In this document: in pieces, positions 25,501 to 40,500 of the stretch
Numbering within the stretch: position 1 is the first letter of the stretch
Layout: each line of letters opens with the position of its first letter
Assembly (NCBI GenBank): GCA_037179385.1
Contig: CM074200.1
Span: forward strand, 33,421,884 to 33,485,883
DNA from: Holothuria scabra
Taxonomy: Eukaryota > Echinodermata > Holothuroidea > Aspidochirotida > Holothuriidae
Length of the DNA stretch: 64,000 bases
Direction: 5' to 3'
Notes under the pieces: generated by a model
Seen by the model: only the letters and a program-made list of their open reading frames with translations
Told to the model about the DNA's origin: nothing
Databases searched by the model: none
Made by a program: the position numbers and the translations under genes

Positions 25501-28500
25501 AAATGCTTCAAGTACAGGGCATAGGTAAACTACAGGATAGCTTGGCCAAGGGTCCCTTCCAACACTAAAAGTCCTCTGTTTTGTGGCACCTTTTGTTTGC
25601 CACAAAATTACAAAATGTTATTCAAAGCTTTTTTCAAACAGCAATAGTACAATAGCAATATTAACTACATTAGAAATTAAGACTAGGGTTTCCAAACATT
25701 TAAGTGCAACCCCATATATCCTTTTGGTATGAAAAAAATCAAATAGCCCTGGTTCCTTTAGTAGGAATAAGCTTATAGCACACACTGTTGGATATAATGA
25801 AGCTAACCGTTACTCTCATAAATAAGTTACAGTATTCAAATCATAGACAACCAATTATGTGCTAAACAGAGTACAGAACATGAATAATTACATCAGGCAA
25901 GCATGTCCTGAAAAGTTGGCCCCTACACCATTTAACATTTTCTAAACAATCTTTGATTTCAAAGAAAGGAAAGCTTCAAAATGAATACAATATCATCTTG
26001 CTATATTCAAAAAATCTTAACTTTCTTCACTTTTAAGGGATGTTAGTGTTCAGTTTGCTGTCAATTTCCTACAGAAATAACTATGGTTAAAAAAAACACA
26101 CATGTAAATCAGATTTAGAGTACACTCTCTAAAACCAGAAAAACCAAATGACCAAGATTTGACACTTTTGTAAAAGAATTATGAGACAATGTTAGTCATA
26201 AAATTCAGATTTGATCTCTTACCAATGAGGTGATTTTTGTGGTCATCTCCTTTCACAGCATCAAAGACAACTTTGCTTTGTTTATTCTTGACCCAAATAT
26301 TTGTTCCCCATTCCACCAGGAGCTTGGAGAGAGAGAGAAATACCAAATCGAGGAATTATTGCTGATAACAAATAACCCTGATTCCCCTTTGTGGGGTGTT
26401 AGTGCAAAGGGGCTGTTGGGGTATTAAGGGAGTTAAACTCCAATATTTTCAAAAGATTATCAAGGAGCAACTATGGCCACAATTAATCATCTTTGAATCA
26501 ACAATTTACAAAAGTAAACAACAAAACCTAATATGAACACATACATTTTCAAGTTGGTTCAATGTGGCATATTTCCCAAATGTGTCTCAGTTCCTGGTGT
26601 TTTGCTTTTCGTTTGTAGAGTTTAAGATTTCATATCCTACCTATAACACATGGCAAGTATGTAAGACTCTACCAAAGAGCAAGTCTTTGAAAATACTTCT
26701 TGAGAACTCTAAAAGGTCTAGCATATGAAACTTAAAATTTATTGCTTACTTCACAATTTATTTTGTAATCAACCACATCAAGCTGACATGATTAAATTAA
26801 GACTAGCTTACCTGGGCTGCATTTTCATGGCTTCCCTGGAAAGTGAATTGAAGAGAAAAGCAAAATTAAATTACCATCGCAAAAATTAAGGTTACTCAAA
26901 ACATGACAAAAAGATAATTAAAGATAGGCAAATTAAAACAAAGGAATCTGGCACAAGTTACATCAAAGGAACCAAAGATCTAGAACAAAGAGCTTCACTG
27001 GTAATTATTTATGGTTCTGGTTTCAAGTTGACAATTGTCAAGATCAAACCCCATGTTAAAACAAAAAACATACTCATACGTACGAGCTCTAAAGAATTAA
27101 CAAAATTTTTTACAAGGTTTCCACACCTTGATCAATGGTAAGCCCAATGACCTTCCAAACCCCCCCCCCCCACACCTGCACACAAACATAAAAAAAAAAA
27201 AGAATATATATGTAAAAAAGAAATGTATGTTTATTGCAGAGATCACCAACTTACTACTGAGCATTTCCATGTAATATGAGATTCATAAAAATTAATTTCC
27301 ATTAAATGTCATGACCTGCAATGACCTTACACTACCACTAAATATGATAAGAGCTCATGTACACAACATTGAGCATCTACATGCTAAATGTCTCTGACTG
27401 CTACTCAAATTAGGAAACCATCCTCGGCTTATGAACAGTTTTAAAGGTCTACATCATTTGATAATCTTTGACTTCTACCAACTGTATACATCTATCTCAT
27501 ACAATCAATCCTCACAATGTGAAAGTAACATGCATACAGCCCCGTTGGGGAGTGAGATAGATCTCACCAGGGATTTCTCATGAAATTTCAGGGAAATTGT
27601 ACAGACTCATCTATTCAAAACTACATTTCACGAGTGTCATTTGATTTGTTAACTGGGTCCTGCACTGAGGAAGTCTGACAATCACTTGTCTGCATTCATG
27701 CCAAAATTAGCTACCAAAAAGATTAAGAAGGATAATTTACAGCAAGAGGTTGGCTTTCAGAATCTTGGCCGAGTTGTTCACCTCATGGAAATCTACCCAA
27801 TATTTCAACCCCATAGCACTGACATTCTGCAGACAATCCTGATGAAATGCTCTGCAGCAAAGAATTAAAGCAATTTGAGAGAAATATGACTTACCAACTC
27901 TTTGGAAAATGAAATATTTCCTGAATCATCTGAAACTCTGTAAAGCTGACAAAAAAAGGGAAGATAATGCAAAATTCAAATATCTTCATAACCTTAATTG
28001 GATAAAAATTTTAATACCAACTTTAATTGTCAACTTGTATTGCTACAGAAAAACCCAATGTATTACAATGTTATTTGACCTATTAAAAGCCAGAGATCGC
28101 ATTTTTTGTACAGTCATGTCATAAATTATTTTTTAGCTTGACACGAAGCAGTTTAAGTTGTCATTACAGGAGTAACCTGTACTTAAAAAAACAGATTTTT
28201 CCTTTTATTGAGATCTTCTCTGAAAACACACCAAATATAGCAAAGTTACCAGCAGCCTAATGTTTATATTTTATGTATGAATTGTCAATAGGGGCAAGAG
28301 TTTGTCAGCTTATGTTTTTAGTAGGAATTAGTCACAAAGGTTAAAGCAGCAATAAGGTCAAGAAGGGATAGTGCAACCACATGTATACAACCCAGCACCG
28401 TGCCACCTTTAGATTTCAGAACCAGCTGTTTTTATCATTTTTGATGTGTAAACAAACAAATTAATAACCAATTGTATGAGAAGTTTGTATAAAGCAAGGT

Positions 28501-31500
28501 CAAACTGTTGTCATATTTATTGCTGCATGACCTTCACTGTCATTTCCATTGGACAGTTGCCTAATACCTTGGGAACCCCCAATTTGAAGGAAGTAGCTTT
28601 GTTTTTGTTGAAGTAGATCAATTCAACTTTAGCATCATTTTTTGTCATAATTAATGTCTTATTTGCAAGGGCTGTGTCATGCCACAAAAAATCTCTCCAT
28701 ACAAGACATAATAACTTAATTTTCAAAATCATTCTAAAAGAAGTTTTCCACTTACTTGACTCAGCCCACGATTGAGACTCTCAACAGCACCATAGAAAGG
28801 GGTTGCACCTACAACATTCCTTGTGTCTAAGTGACCTCCTTTCTCTAAAAGATAGAGGGCAATATCCTGCAAAGACATAAATCATCAAAATCCACCAGAA
28901 CATAATTTAAAGGACAAATCCTCTCAACTACAATTCTTGTAGGGCTTTACAGAAATTCTCAATTGGCTCAGCTCTTTAATTGACAGCTAATTTAAACAAT
29001 GCAGTGTACCAAATCTTATATTACAGAGCATGAAATGTACTGACAGTGTTTTGATTATGCACATGGAACTTTTCTAAACTCACCCTGGAGCAAAGTACAC
29101 TGAGATTGTGTCTGGATGAGGATGAATTTCAGACAATTGTGGGAGGGGCTTAAGTAAGAAGGGTAGGAGAGTTGGTACTGTTTTGGTGAGAGAATTGGGC
29201 CTTTAAGGTAATCTGAAAAACAAAACCTTCTTCTTAACAAGGACAACTAAAGTAAATAACGTTAAATCTTTATCCAAACAGAGAAAAAGCAAATTCCTTT
29301 TAATTTTTTTTTTCACATTAAACGTATCATGATATACATGCAAGACACAAACCTGTTATGAGGAATGTTAGGAAAATAGGAAGTGAGGCTAGCAACAGAT
29401 TTAGGATGAAGTAGGATAATGTAGGTAGGTTTTAAAATGTGAGAAAAGTAAAAAAAAAATAGGAGAAATTAGGACAAGTATAGGAATCATTTGAAAATAT
29501 CAAAAAATAAGTTTTACTTCTCGATATCAGTAAAATTCTGATCTGACATTTGATAAATGAACTCATTGTTTATTAATCCCTTTACTTTTGAGCACAGCTA
29601 AACTTTTATTAGTCTTTTCACACCATGAAAGATATATTATTATTAAGGTCATTCTAATGAAGGAGAAAAATAGGGGATATAGCAGCTAGATAGCAATATT
29701 GAGTATTAACAATTGTTCCACCGTGACAGAAAACAAAACTGTACACCATGAAACAAAAAACAAAACAATATCTGTCCTGGTATGCTTATTTTTTTTTGTC
29801 TATTGTCAGTTGGTTCCTTTGACATCTCAGATATATATGTTAAGGTAAAATTGATCTTCAGTATCAAATTGGTGTGGTGTATGATTTTGCAATGAAAACC
29901 TTATTTATTTATTCTAATATAAGTCAATCACATGAGATATCTTGATGCAAGCAATTACTTTACAAATATCATTTTTGTGCCTCTGCCAATATTTCTGGAG
30001 TACACATAGATGGTGGTACTCAATCTATGATAGCCCACACTACACCGTTGCTGTAATATTACTTAGTTCCAACTTACAAAATGTCCGTTTCTAGCTGCCA
30101 TGTGTAGTGCAGTGTTTCCGGTTTTCTTCTCCTTTGAATTAATAAAAGTTGGCTTCTTGTCCTGGAAAAATACAACAAGCTTCTGGATGGTGTCCAATTC
30201 ACCAACTTTAGCTGCTTTAAAAAATAAATTCTCAAACTGCAAGGTATTTCCTGGAAAGACTTGATACAAAAATCTGCAAAAAATAAAGAAATCCCACATA
30301 TAACCAAGAAGTTAAACACACCTTTGTTTTCAAGTTACAGCAAATGGTGGATATCAATTTCCTGTCAAAATGAATTCATTTCAAAAAAGCCACTTTCTGG
30401 TATACCTACAGAAATTTTTGCCTGCAAATTACTGTCTGTTAAGTGGACTAACTCAATGTTTCCTCATCACCTTTAAGAGGCTCATTGACTTGATATCTTT
30501 AACTTAATGAAAGTGTTCAAGGGTACAATACCACATGAAAATGCTTATAATTAGCATGACTAATCAAGTTTCATATCCAATAGTTATGGAAGAAGTTAAA
30601 ATTTTTAATTCTAAGGTGTACTTGTAAAAGTTTTGTGCTTTATTTTGAAAATTGTCTGGTCATGAATATTTGAAAACCAAATTGAGCTGTTAAGTACTCA
30701 CTCATAAAACAGTTATTTGTATGTAGGATATGGGGATTGTCTAAGTTTAATCATTTGTCATTGGTATGTGAAGAAAACTTAACAGCTTTGAAAATGTTTG
30801 TTGAATTTCATGAACCAACTCAAGGAGCCCTTTCAAAGATTCTTTGGTACTTTTATTAGCCAATAAAAATTTCAACTGTTAATGGAGACATCTTAGCACA
30901 TAAAAACATTGCTAGTTCCAACAGCATATTTGTGTGAAATCTACAAGCCCTTTTAAAATTGGAAATCAATTTGTGGAAATTGGCAAGTAAGTAAAGGTGA
31001 GGCAAGCCAAGCACACACTCTACAAACCATATTCCCCTAATGTCAATTGTTTTATTTGAAAAAGAATGAGTATCTGAAATAATTCAAAGGTTTAAAACTT
31101 TCCATCCACCAACAAATGGTTTAAAATTCCATTATTTACCATCATGTTTTAAAATGTTACATGACTATTTAAAATTGTAACAACATGTAGGGTGAAGACA
31201 TTCACATATGAGCAAATTGAAATCAAACTTAATCACCCATAATCCTGAACACACATTTGGTATATCTTTAGTCTCAGAACACATAAAACAGATGTAAACC
31301 TCATAAATGCAATGCCATATATACCAAACATTCACATAACAATATGATCAACTCATCCTGTAGTAGTGTTTTAACTGCAATTACATTAAAATGGCTAGAA
31401 ACACGTCAAAACAAATTGTAACCGGTTAAAACAACAAGTAAACAGGTCAAATTCACTTGTAATAGGACAACACAACAACTTATAATGGGATAAAATGTTT

Positions 31501-34500
31501 TGCAATGGATTATTAAGACAACTTGTAATGGATTAAAATGACTAAAAGTTTCAAACATCTTGTAAGTGGTTAAAGTAAGTTGAAATATTGTTTATTTATG
31601 CTGACTTACTCTGACCCTGCCTTTAATATTTTATTTTTGGTCTGACTCTCCACAAAGATCTGCGTAAAAATAGAGAGTAAATACAAAGTAAACAATAACT
31701 TTGTCACTCTTTCATGTAATTTAAATCTTTTACCAAACTACCTAAGAGTTAAACTCTCATCACACTGGCAACTCACAAATGCTAGGCCTTATTTCTATAT
31801 TTTCTTGTTTTTATCACAAATATTTACTAAACCTGAAAATCTTAAGGTCATTGCAGACACTTCTATTTTCTTCATTTTAAAACTATTCCCACTGTGAACA
31901 GATCTACCAACTTTAATCAATCCTTGTTATGTAAATTATTTACTGAGAGAGTAAATTACATGACATGCGTAATACTTCCAAAGTACACAACCCAAAATTT
32001 AACAGATACAATGACCCACTTACCTCATACTGAGGATAGTTGGCAGGATTTAGATCAATCACTTCAAAAGTGGACAAACGGAGAATCTTCCTGATATTTA
32101 CTTTAATAAATGAGGGAGAGAAAAAGTCGGTCAGTCTTCACCTTGGTGTACTAAGATGCATTCCAGATACAAAAACTCTTTTTTAATGCAAAGTACGAAG
32201 GATTGTGCGAAAGACTTTTGGTATGTAAAATATTAGCCATTCTGTTGACCAAAGCATGTATCCCAAATCACTACACTATAAACTTTGTTATAGACTCATT
32301 CATGTTTACAAGCAAATGGCATCACAGCTGCTTGGCAACAGAGTTGATGAGGTACACTTACATTATCACAATAAAATGTAGATTCTAATTTATCTACATT
32401 CATCTACATAGAGTGCGATCCCTGCACACATAAAATCTAACATGCACGTATGTGTTTCTACCCACGCTCTATGCCAACCAGTGTCAACTATTAATATGAA
32501 ACCATGAAGAAAAAGTGTCTATTCTTAGAATTTATCCCACTTCACTGTCAATTTCATCCTGATGAGACATTAGGTTGTACTTAACATATTGAAATTAATA
32601 ACAACACTAGTCAACAAGCACTGCCATATATGTTTCACTAAAATGATCACTGAATATTCAGTTTATCCTTTAATAATGCTCAAACAACAAAATTGTAAAT
32701 CCAACACAACAAAAATCACAAGGAAAGTTCATTTTATTGCAGTATTCTCCCAATTTTGTTGACGTAGTATCTCAACATCTAGCTATAATAACACATCAAA
32801 AATTTACCACTCTTGTCATCAATGACATATTTCACTAGTTACACTCTGGCTGGAGTCATTTAATGATACCCACCAATCTATTTGTCATCAGTTACATGTT
32901 TCACTAGTTACACTCTGGCTGGATTCATTTACTGGTGCCCACCAATCTGTTTGTTCTGGCTACAACCCTGATATGCACAAGAGACTTTTATGCACTTATC
33001 AATTGTATTAAACAGCCTCTGTCTTCCTAGTTAGTGAGATAAATGTGTGCCATGCCTGTCTGTGAGATGCAGGGATGTGTCAAAGTTCTCCAAACATTGA
33101 GTCAAAACAGCCTTACAGGTGTGTCATCAAACTTTTTAAAATGTTTGGTCAACTGAGTGCCAGATAAGAGGATCAATGCACAGAAATATCTGATGCTCTG
33201 AGGGAGCACTGAACATCGATCTTCCCCAGGAGAAGGTGTGTCTAGCAATTGATAAGTGCATTAACACATAGCTCTAAACATCACCCCAGATGTAAGTGAG
33301 TGTGTCTAACAACTGATAAGTGCATTAACACAAAACTCTAATCCTCACTTTTTCCTGGACCCCGTCCATGTGTAAAGTCATCAAGGAAGTCTCCAGTATT
33401 TAAATCTCTTAGTACTATCTTCCTGTCTGGCGTGATAGACTCCTTCTGTTTGCAGTGATAGAATCCATTACCATTGGTCAAAGTCAGGTTTATAACCAGT
33501 GCAATAGTAAGATCTGTAATTGTTACACTCCTGTGGATTAAGTCAAAATCAACATTTTTGCATCAATTGCATGAAAAATAAAATTATACAAGAACATACT
33601 TAACAAAATAATTTTTTACTCCTTGTTCTATCTGAGAGCAGAATGAAAGATTAAAAGGAAGAGCAACGCTCCTTCTAACTTGATTTTGGACAGTTAAATT
33701 TATCTCATCTTATCTTATATAATGCTCCTTCTAACCTGATTTTGGACAGTTAAATTTATCTCATCTTATCTTATATAATGCTCCTTCTAACTTGATTTTG
33801 GACAGTTAAATTTATCTCATCTTATCTTATATAATGCTCCTTCTAACCTGATTTTGGACAGTTAAATATATCTCATCTTATCTTATATAATGCTCTTTCT
33901 AACTTGATTTTGGTCAGTTAAATATATCTCATCTTATCTTATATAATGCTCCTTCTAACCTGATTTTGGACAGTTAAATATATCTCATCTTATCTTATAT
34001 AATGCTCCTTTTAACCTGATTTTGGACAGTTAAATTTATCTCATCTTATCTTATATAATGCTCCTTCTAACCTGATTTTGGACAGTTAAATATATCTCAT
34101 CTTATCTTATATAATGCTCCTTCTAACTTGATTTTGGACAGTTAAATTTATCTCATCTTATCTTATATAATGCTCCTTCTAACCTGATTTTGGACAGTTA
34201 AATATATCTCATCTTATCTTATATAATGCTCCTTCTAACTTGATTTTGGACAGTTAAATTTATCTCATCTTATCTTATATAATGCTCCTTCTAACCTGAT
34301 TTTGGACAGTTAAATATATCTCATCTTATCTTATCTAATGCTCCTTCTAACCTGATTTTGGACAGTTAAATTTATCTCATCTTATCTTATATAATGCTCC
34401 TTCTAACCTGATTTTGGACAGTTAAATTTATCTCATCTTATCTTATATAATGCTCCTTCTAACTTGATTTTGGACAGTTAAATTTATCTCATCTTATCTT

Positions 34501-37500
34501 ATATAATGCTCCTTCTAACCTGATTTTGGACAGTTAAATTTATCTCATCTTATCTTATATAATGCTCCTTCTAACTTGATTTTGGACAGTTAAATTTATC
34601 TCATCTTATCTTATATAATGCTCCTTCTTATCTGATTTTGGACAGTTAAATTTATCTCATCTTATCTTATATAATGCTCCTTCTAACCTGATTTTGGACA
34701 GTTAAATTTATCTCATCTTATCTTATATAATGCTCCTTCTAACCTGATTTTGGACAGTTAAATTTATCTCATCTTATCTTATATAATGCTCCTTCTAACC
34801 TGATTTTGAACAGTTAAATATATCTCATCTTATCTTATATAATGCTCCTTCTAACCTGATTTTGGACAGTTAAATATATCTCATCTTATCTTATCTAATG
34901 CTCCTTCTAACCTGATTTTGGACAGTTAAATTTATCTCATCTTATCTTATATAATGCTCCTTCTAACCTGATTTTGGACAGTTAAATTTATCTCATCTTA
35001 TCTTATATAATGCTCCTTCTAACTTGATTTTGGACAGTTAAATTTATCTCATCTTATCTTATATAATGCTCCTTCTAACCTGATTTTGGACAGTTAAATT
35101 TATCTCATCTTATCTTATATAATGCTCCTTCTAACTTGATTTTGGACAGTTAAATTTATCTCATCTTATCTTATATAATGCTCCTTCTTATCTGATTTTG
35201 GACAGTTAAATTTATCTCATCTTATCTTATATAATGCTCCTTCTAACCTGATTTTGGACAGTTAAATTTATCTCATCTTATCTTATATAATGCTCCTTCT
35301 AACCTGATTTTGGACAGTTAAATTTATCTCATCTTATCTTATATAATGCTCCTTCTTATCTGATTTTGGACAGTTAAATTTATCTCATCTTATCTTATAT
35401 AATGCTCCTTCTAACTTGATTTTGGACAGTTAAATTTATCTCATCTTATCTTATATAATGCTCCTTCTAACTTGATTTTGGACAGTTAAATTTATCTCAT
35501 CTTATCTTATATAATGCTCCTTCTAACTTGATTTTGGACAGTTAAATTTATCTCATCTTATCTTATATAATGCTCCTTCTAACCTGATTTTGGACAGTTA
35601 AATTTATCTCATCTTATCTTATATAATGCTCCTTCTAACCTGATTTTGGACAGTTAAATTTATCTCATCTTATCTTATATAATGCTCCTTCTAACCTGAT
35701 TTTGGACAGTTAAATTTATCTCATCTTATCTTATATTCTATCCCCCTGAAAACATTTGTTGATGCTTGAATCAAGCTTACCATAATACCACCTACCCACA
35801 TCTTTAGAAGTTAAAAAGTTGAGTCGAATTTTTGAAAATGGCAGTCTCCTTTGAATTGTTAATTGTTAAATTTTTCCATGAACTCTGCAATACTCTCAAT
35901 TTCAACAAGCCAACAAACTGTCTGTACAGCAGAGGCATTCACAGTGCTGGTGAAACACTCTCAGCTTTGTATACAAAAGTGATCACATCTGCATGTTCAG
36001 TCAATAATGTAAGCTTAGTAATTTTTACAGTGGTAACCCACAGCAGACTAATGTTCCATCATAGGCCACATAACCATTTCAGTGAGCACAGTGAATCTTG
36101 ATGTAATACAAGATCAAACTATAACGACAATGCAGATCAACTACACTCACTCAAGATCAAAGATCCACTGATTTTGATGAACCTTGTCTGGGGTAGATAC
36201 GGTCAACTGAGATGAATCAAAGTTGTGGTGTAAACACAATCTGTAGATCAAGTCTCGATGAATCTCTGGAGTTTTGGGTTGAATGTACTTACAATGTGCG
36301 ACTTAATGACAGGCTGACTTGTAAGCAATAGATACCTTTCATGCTTGTACATTGTGGTCAACAGTCCATACTCAAATATGGATGCTGCTAAGGATTAAGT
36401 TGTTTAAAAGCTGTGAATCTGTGATCCACTGCGCTTACTCAAATGAGATCACCACCAAAGAGATAACTGTGACACAACTTTGTCACATGAAAGCTGGAAA
36501 AACTTGGATTACCCAGAAAGAAACTGAGAGTAAATTTAATGTTTTTTGTGCATTTGAAGAAAGCAAGCCTTGCTTATCTCAAAGCAGTCTTACCTTGGTA
36601 CAGGTAGAGTATCAAATCTTTCCTTCATCTTGCGAGCCACTGCTTCTCTTGCCTGTTTTATGAAAAGAAAATTTTAAATACTCTTTAACTCTAACTTTAT
36701 CATAACTTGTTGTCCTGTTCAAAAGATTTCCATCAAATGCTTCAAAGTGTCAAGTGTTAGGGCTTTTTGCCCAATGTGAACCTGACTGGATCTAGTAAGA
36801 AAAATAAAAACCTTCCATAAAACCATACCCTGTAGTTATCATGTATAATAGCCACAACACTATGATTGTGAACAGCAAACAATGCACCATAATTATAGTG
36901 TATGATGCAAATCATGCACTACAATTATAGTGTATGGCAAACCATACACTAACGTTATAGTGAATGGCAAACTATAAACTACATTACAGCTCAGCAATAA
37001 AACAAATGTTTAGTTGCATTAAAGGTAAGAGGGTTCCCATTTCTAATGTCAGCTGCATTAGCATAGAGCCTGTGGTTACACAATACAGAACAATGCCTCT
37101 ACTTTGCAGTACCTACTAAAAATTCATATCCTAGGGATAAAGTTTAATCTGTAAGCATGTAAATTTACAAAATTTCAGTAGTAATCCTTTCACCGTCCAC
37201 AAAATTTTCCTTACTCTTTGATCGGAATTTTCTCCTTTTTTTCTTGTTTAATAAGAGGAATGGTGACATCCACTTAACATGGTATAGTTTTACATGACAG
37301 CCAAAAATTTAAAATTTTCATAGAAAAATACACTGGAATTAAGTCAATATCATTTACTATCCTCAAGATGTACCAATTCAAAGCTAGAACATTTCTAAAG
37401 TAACACATTAATGTACCTTTGCAAAAATAATGTGTCTTTTTTTTGCACAATGTTGGCATTTATTTTGTTATCCCCTCTATTAATTACTCATCAGATAGTT

Positions 37501-40500
37501 TATAGTTTGCTGAGCACTTCTGATCTTTTAAAATTCACAATATAAACTTAAAACCCTCAGGACACACTAACATTACTGCTGTCATGAAATTGAAGGTTGT
37601 AAAGACAAAGGAAAACATTAGTCAATTTAGTCATACTCCCCCATGTGGGTTGGGGTTTGTAGAATATGTCCACAGCATTCCCCACCTGTAATCCAATACA
37701 AACATTAGCCACATTTTGGTCAATCCCCCTGTAAACATCACTAACTTGCATATTTATAGTTAATCATCAATCATGATAAAGGTCACAAAAAACATTTCTC
37801 TGTTATTCACAATGATGTATATTTAATGGTTTTTACGGCAATTGCATCTACTTTTGATATTCTTAATGCTTCAACCATCACATATCCAATCATTTCATTT
37901 TCATGTCATAGGTGTTTAATGACTGCTATGTTTACTGCTGTACATGCTATGTTTGTTGGTTTGATTTAATGATACATCAACACTAATGTGTCATACAGTG
38001 AAAGCTACAATCGCCACAAAAACAAATGAAATAAAATTCCTCTGTAGCAGATGTTACATTGCATTTTATCCATCTAACATGCTAGCCGCTCTCCCCCTTT
38101 CCCCAACTATCATATTGGTTGGGAAAAACTGACCAGTCCTGAGCATAACAACATTGAAATGAGGAAAGGGGTTAGTTTCATTTACTTTTATCAGCAAATG
38201 TAGCAAAAAAAGGTAAAATTCAAAAACAGTTCAAGTTCTTTTCCAAATATAGTGCAAAAAAGTTCAAGTAGTCCTCCCCTGTAGCCACCTCTTACAACAG
38301 GCAATGAAAAAATTTGGGCATTTTCTACAACCCTAACCTACATAGGAGTCAAGTAACAGGATCAAGGCACATGGCAAATAGAGGTGGCCCCTTCCCTTAG
38401 TGTTGTGAAGGTAGTTATGGCAAAGGGTCACCTCATTATTCCAGCATTTTCAACAGTTTCCACATTGAAGGCAGGCACTACTGTTGTTACAGTCCTTGAC
38501 AAAAATGGTGGGACAAAACAAGCAAAACAAGCAAGAACAAAGCAAGCAAAACAAGCAATGAACAGATCACCATCCCCCCCTCCTCTATTCAATGTTGAGG
38601 CAGCCCAAAGCATCCTGAAACTATAACACTGATTAAGGGTTTGTCTCATGTACTTTTGTCAAAGGTTATATCTCCTACCCATACTTTATTTATATGACAA
38701 CCTATACACCCTGAAAAATTGAAAAGACTTAAAAAGATTCTATCCACTTTTCTTATCTTACCTCAGATTGCACCTCAGCTGTATGGTCCCACCATCTCTG
38801 GCAGTTCTCAACATCAAATTTTGCGTAAAGCCGATTCAATTCTGCAATGTATGAGAGGTGCATACATCAAATTTTTCTTTGAAAAACCTTTGCATAGATT
38901 TAGAACATGAAAAAACTCATGACAGTTGGAAAAACTTCCTGCATTAAATTTAAGTTTAATTTTTTGAGGATCAGGAAGTCTACTGGTTCATCAAGGACCT
39001 TATTCCAGAGTGAGCATAGATGGACACTGGCAAGATTTGCCTTCACCATCCACAGAGCCATGCCAGTAAAAGGTCACCATTTATTAAGAATTCAATGAAA
39101 TTACCAAGACTCGTCAGTGAGAAAATATTAACTACATGAATCTTGAATATTGGTTGGTAAGAGGTTTTACACCTAATTAATTTCTAACCAACTGGTTTAA
39201 GTTAGGCCAACCACAACCTTTTGTCCGGTTGTGGCAAACTGACTTGTTTTCCCTTCTCTATATATTGCTTATGCTGAGCACCAAGCACAATGACAGTAGG
39301 TTCTAATTTTTAAAGCCTTGAATATTAGATTACTGGCTCTCTCAAACTATTCCATTATGCTAAACATATTGGCTGTGATGATGGTTCACAAAACAAAGTC
39401 AAACTTGATCAAAGGACATAGAAACTTTTTTAGAGCACTTGCTTTATACAAGGGTATACAAGGGTATACAAGGGTAGAGAGGGTACGAAGGAGGGGTTCA
39501 GGGTTGTTTGAACAAAATCACCTCTGACATAACCAACATCTATTCTTTAACCCTGTTCTGGTCTTACAGGTCGCTTTTGCTACAGACAGAGAGCACAGCT
39601 GTCACCTGTCTTTACTGTTCCACGCGGAGCTCGAAACTGCGAGTAGCTACCCGAAATTTTGGCCACAACAACTAGAGAGACATCAGTTTAAGGTCACAGA
39701 GTCAATAGGCTATGGAAGCCGGTGCAGGGCATGCTACGTCTGCTTTTCCGCCCACTCCAGAGGAGTGCAAATATGCCCTGGTTGGAGCCGGACGTCAAAG
39801 GGTCAATGATACTTTATGTTCCATCCATTTTAGGAGAAGGTGACAAGTGGGGTAAAGGTAACATGAGGAGGCATCAAAATGTTAAAAGAGAATGTAAAAG
39901 ATGAAGAGCCTTCACAAAATTCTGCAGTACCTTAACGATGAAACATGCATTTGAAGTGTTTCTTACAAAAAGTCTACCAGAATGCAACCAATTAAATCTA
40001 CCTTCTGCAAGATGTATCAAGATTTTTGATATTAAGATAAGTATTACTGAAATTTTTGAGAAAACAATTGACATCAGGTAGACACATGGCTGTCACCTTA
40101 AGGTATTATGTACAATTAAGAAGAATAATTTTGCTGTCAAAAATAGACTTAAATTGTTCGTTTTGGTCTAAAAGGTATCTCCACCAAATTTGATTAGGAT
40201 TGGGTTGAGGTACCAGTATGAGTTAGTTAGATAGAGTTTTAAGGCCCACTTTCCAACACATTGGTTCAAGTCCAGCCGGCCACGGCCTTTTTTCCAGTTG
40301 AGGCTCGCTGGATTGTTTTCCCTACTCCATTGCTTATGCGGAGCATTACGCACAATGGCATTAGGTTCCTTTTTTAGAGTCTTTGGTATGACTCGACCTG
40401 GGAAGTGAACCCGGGCCTTCTGAGTGAGATGCGGGGGATATGGTTAGAAAATTTGAATTTTTCAGTGTACAAGTCAATGTAACTGTCACTTTAAGGTAAA

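Noticed and set aside
25293..25568. Plus-strand open frame of 91 codons
   Set aside because: Lies in an intron on the other strand, with no recognisable domain or repeat relation.
32091..32100. Shorter acceptor for exon 17 at 32090
   Set aside because: It would need phase 2 from exon 16, which ends in phase 1. The acceptor after 32100 fits.
33667..35736. CRISPR-like regular array
   Set aside because: The units are head to tail without unique spacers, and the genome is eukaryotic. It is a satellite.
38384..38626. Open frame with repeated KQAKQA
   Set aside because: Produced by an ACAAGCAA-type simple repeat; no domain.
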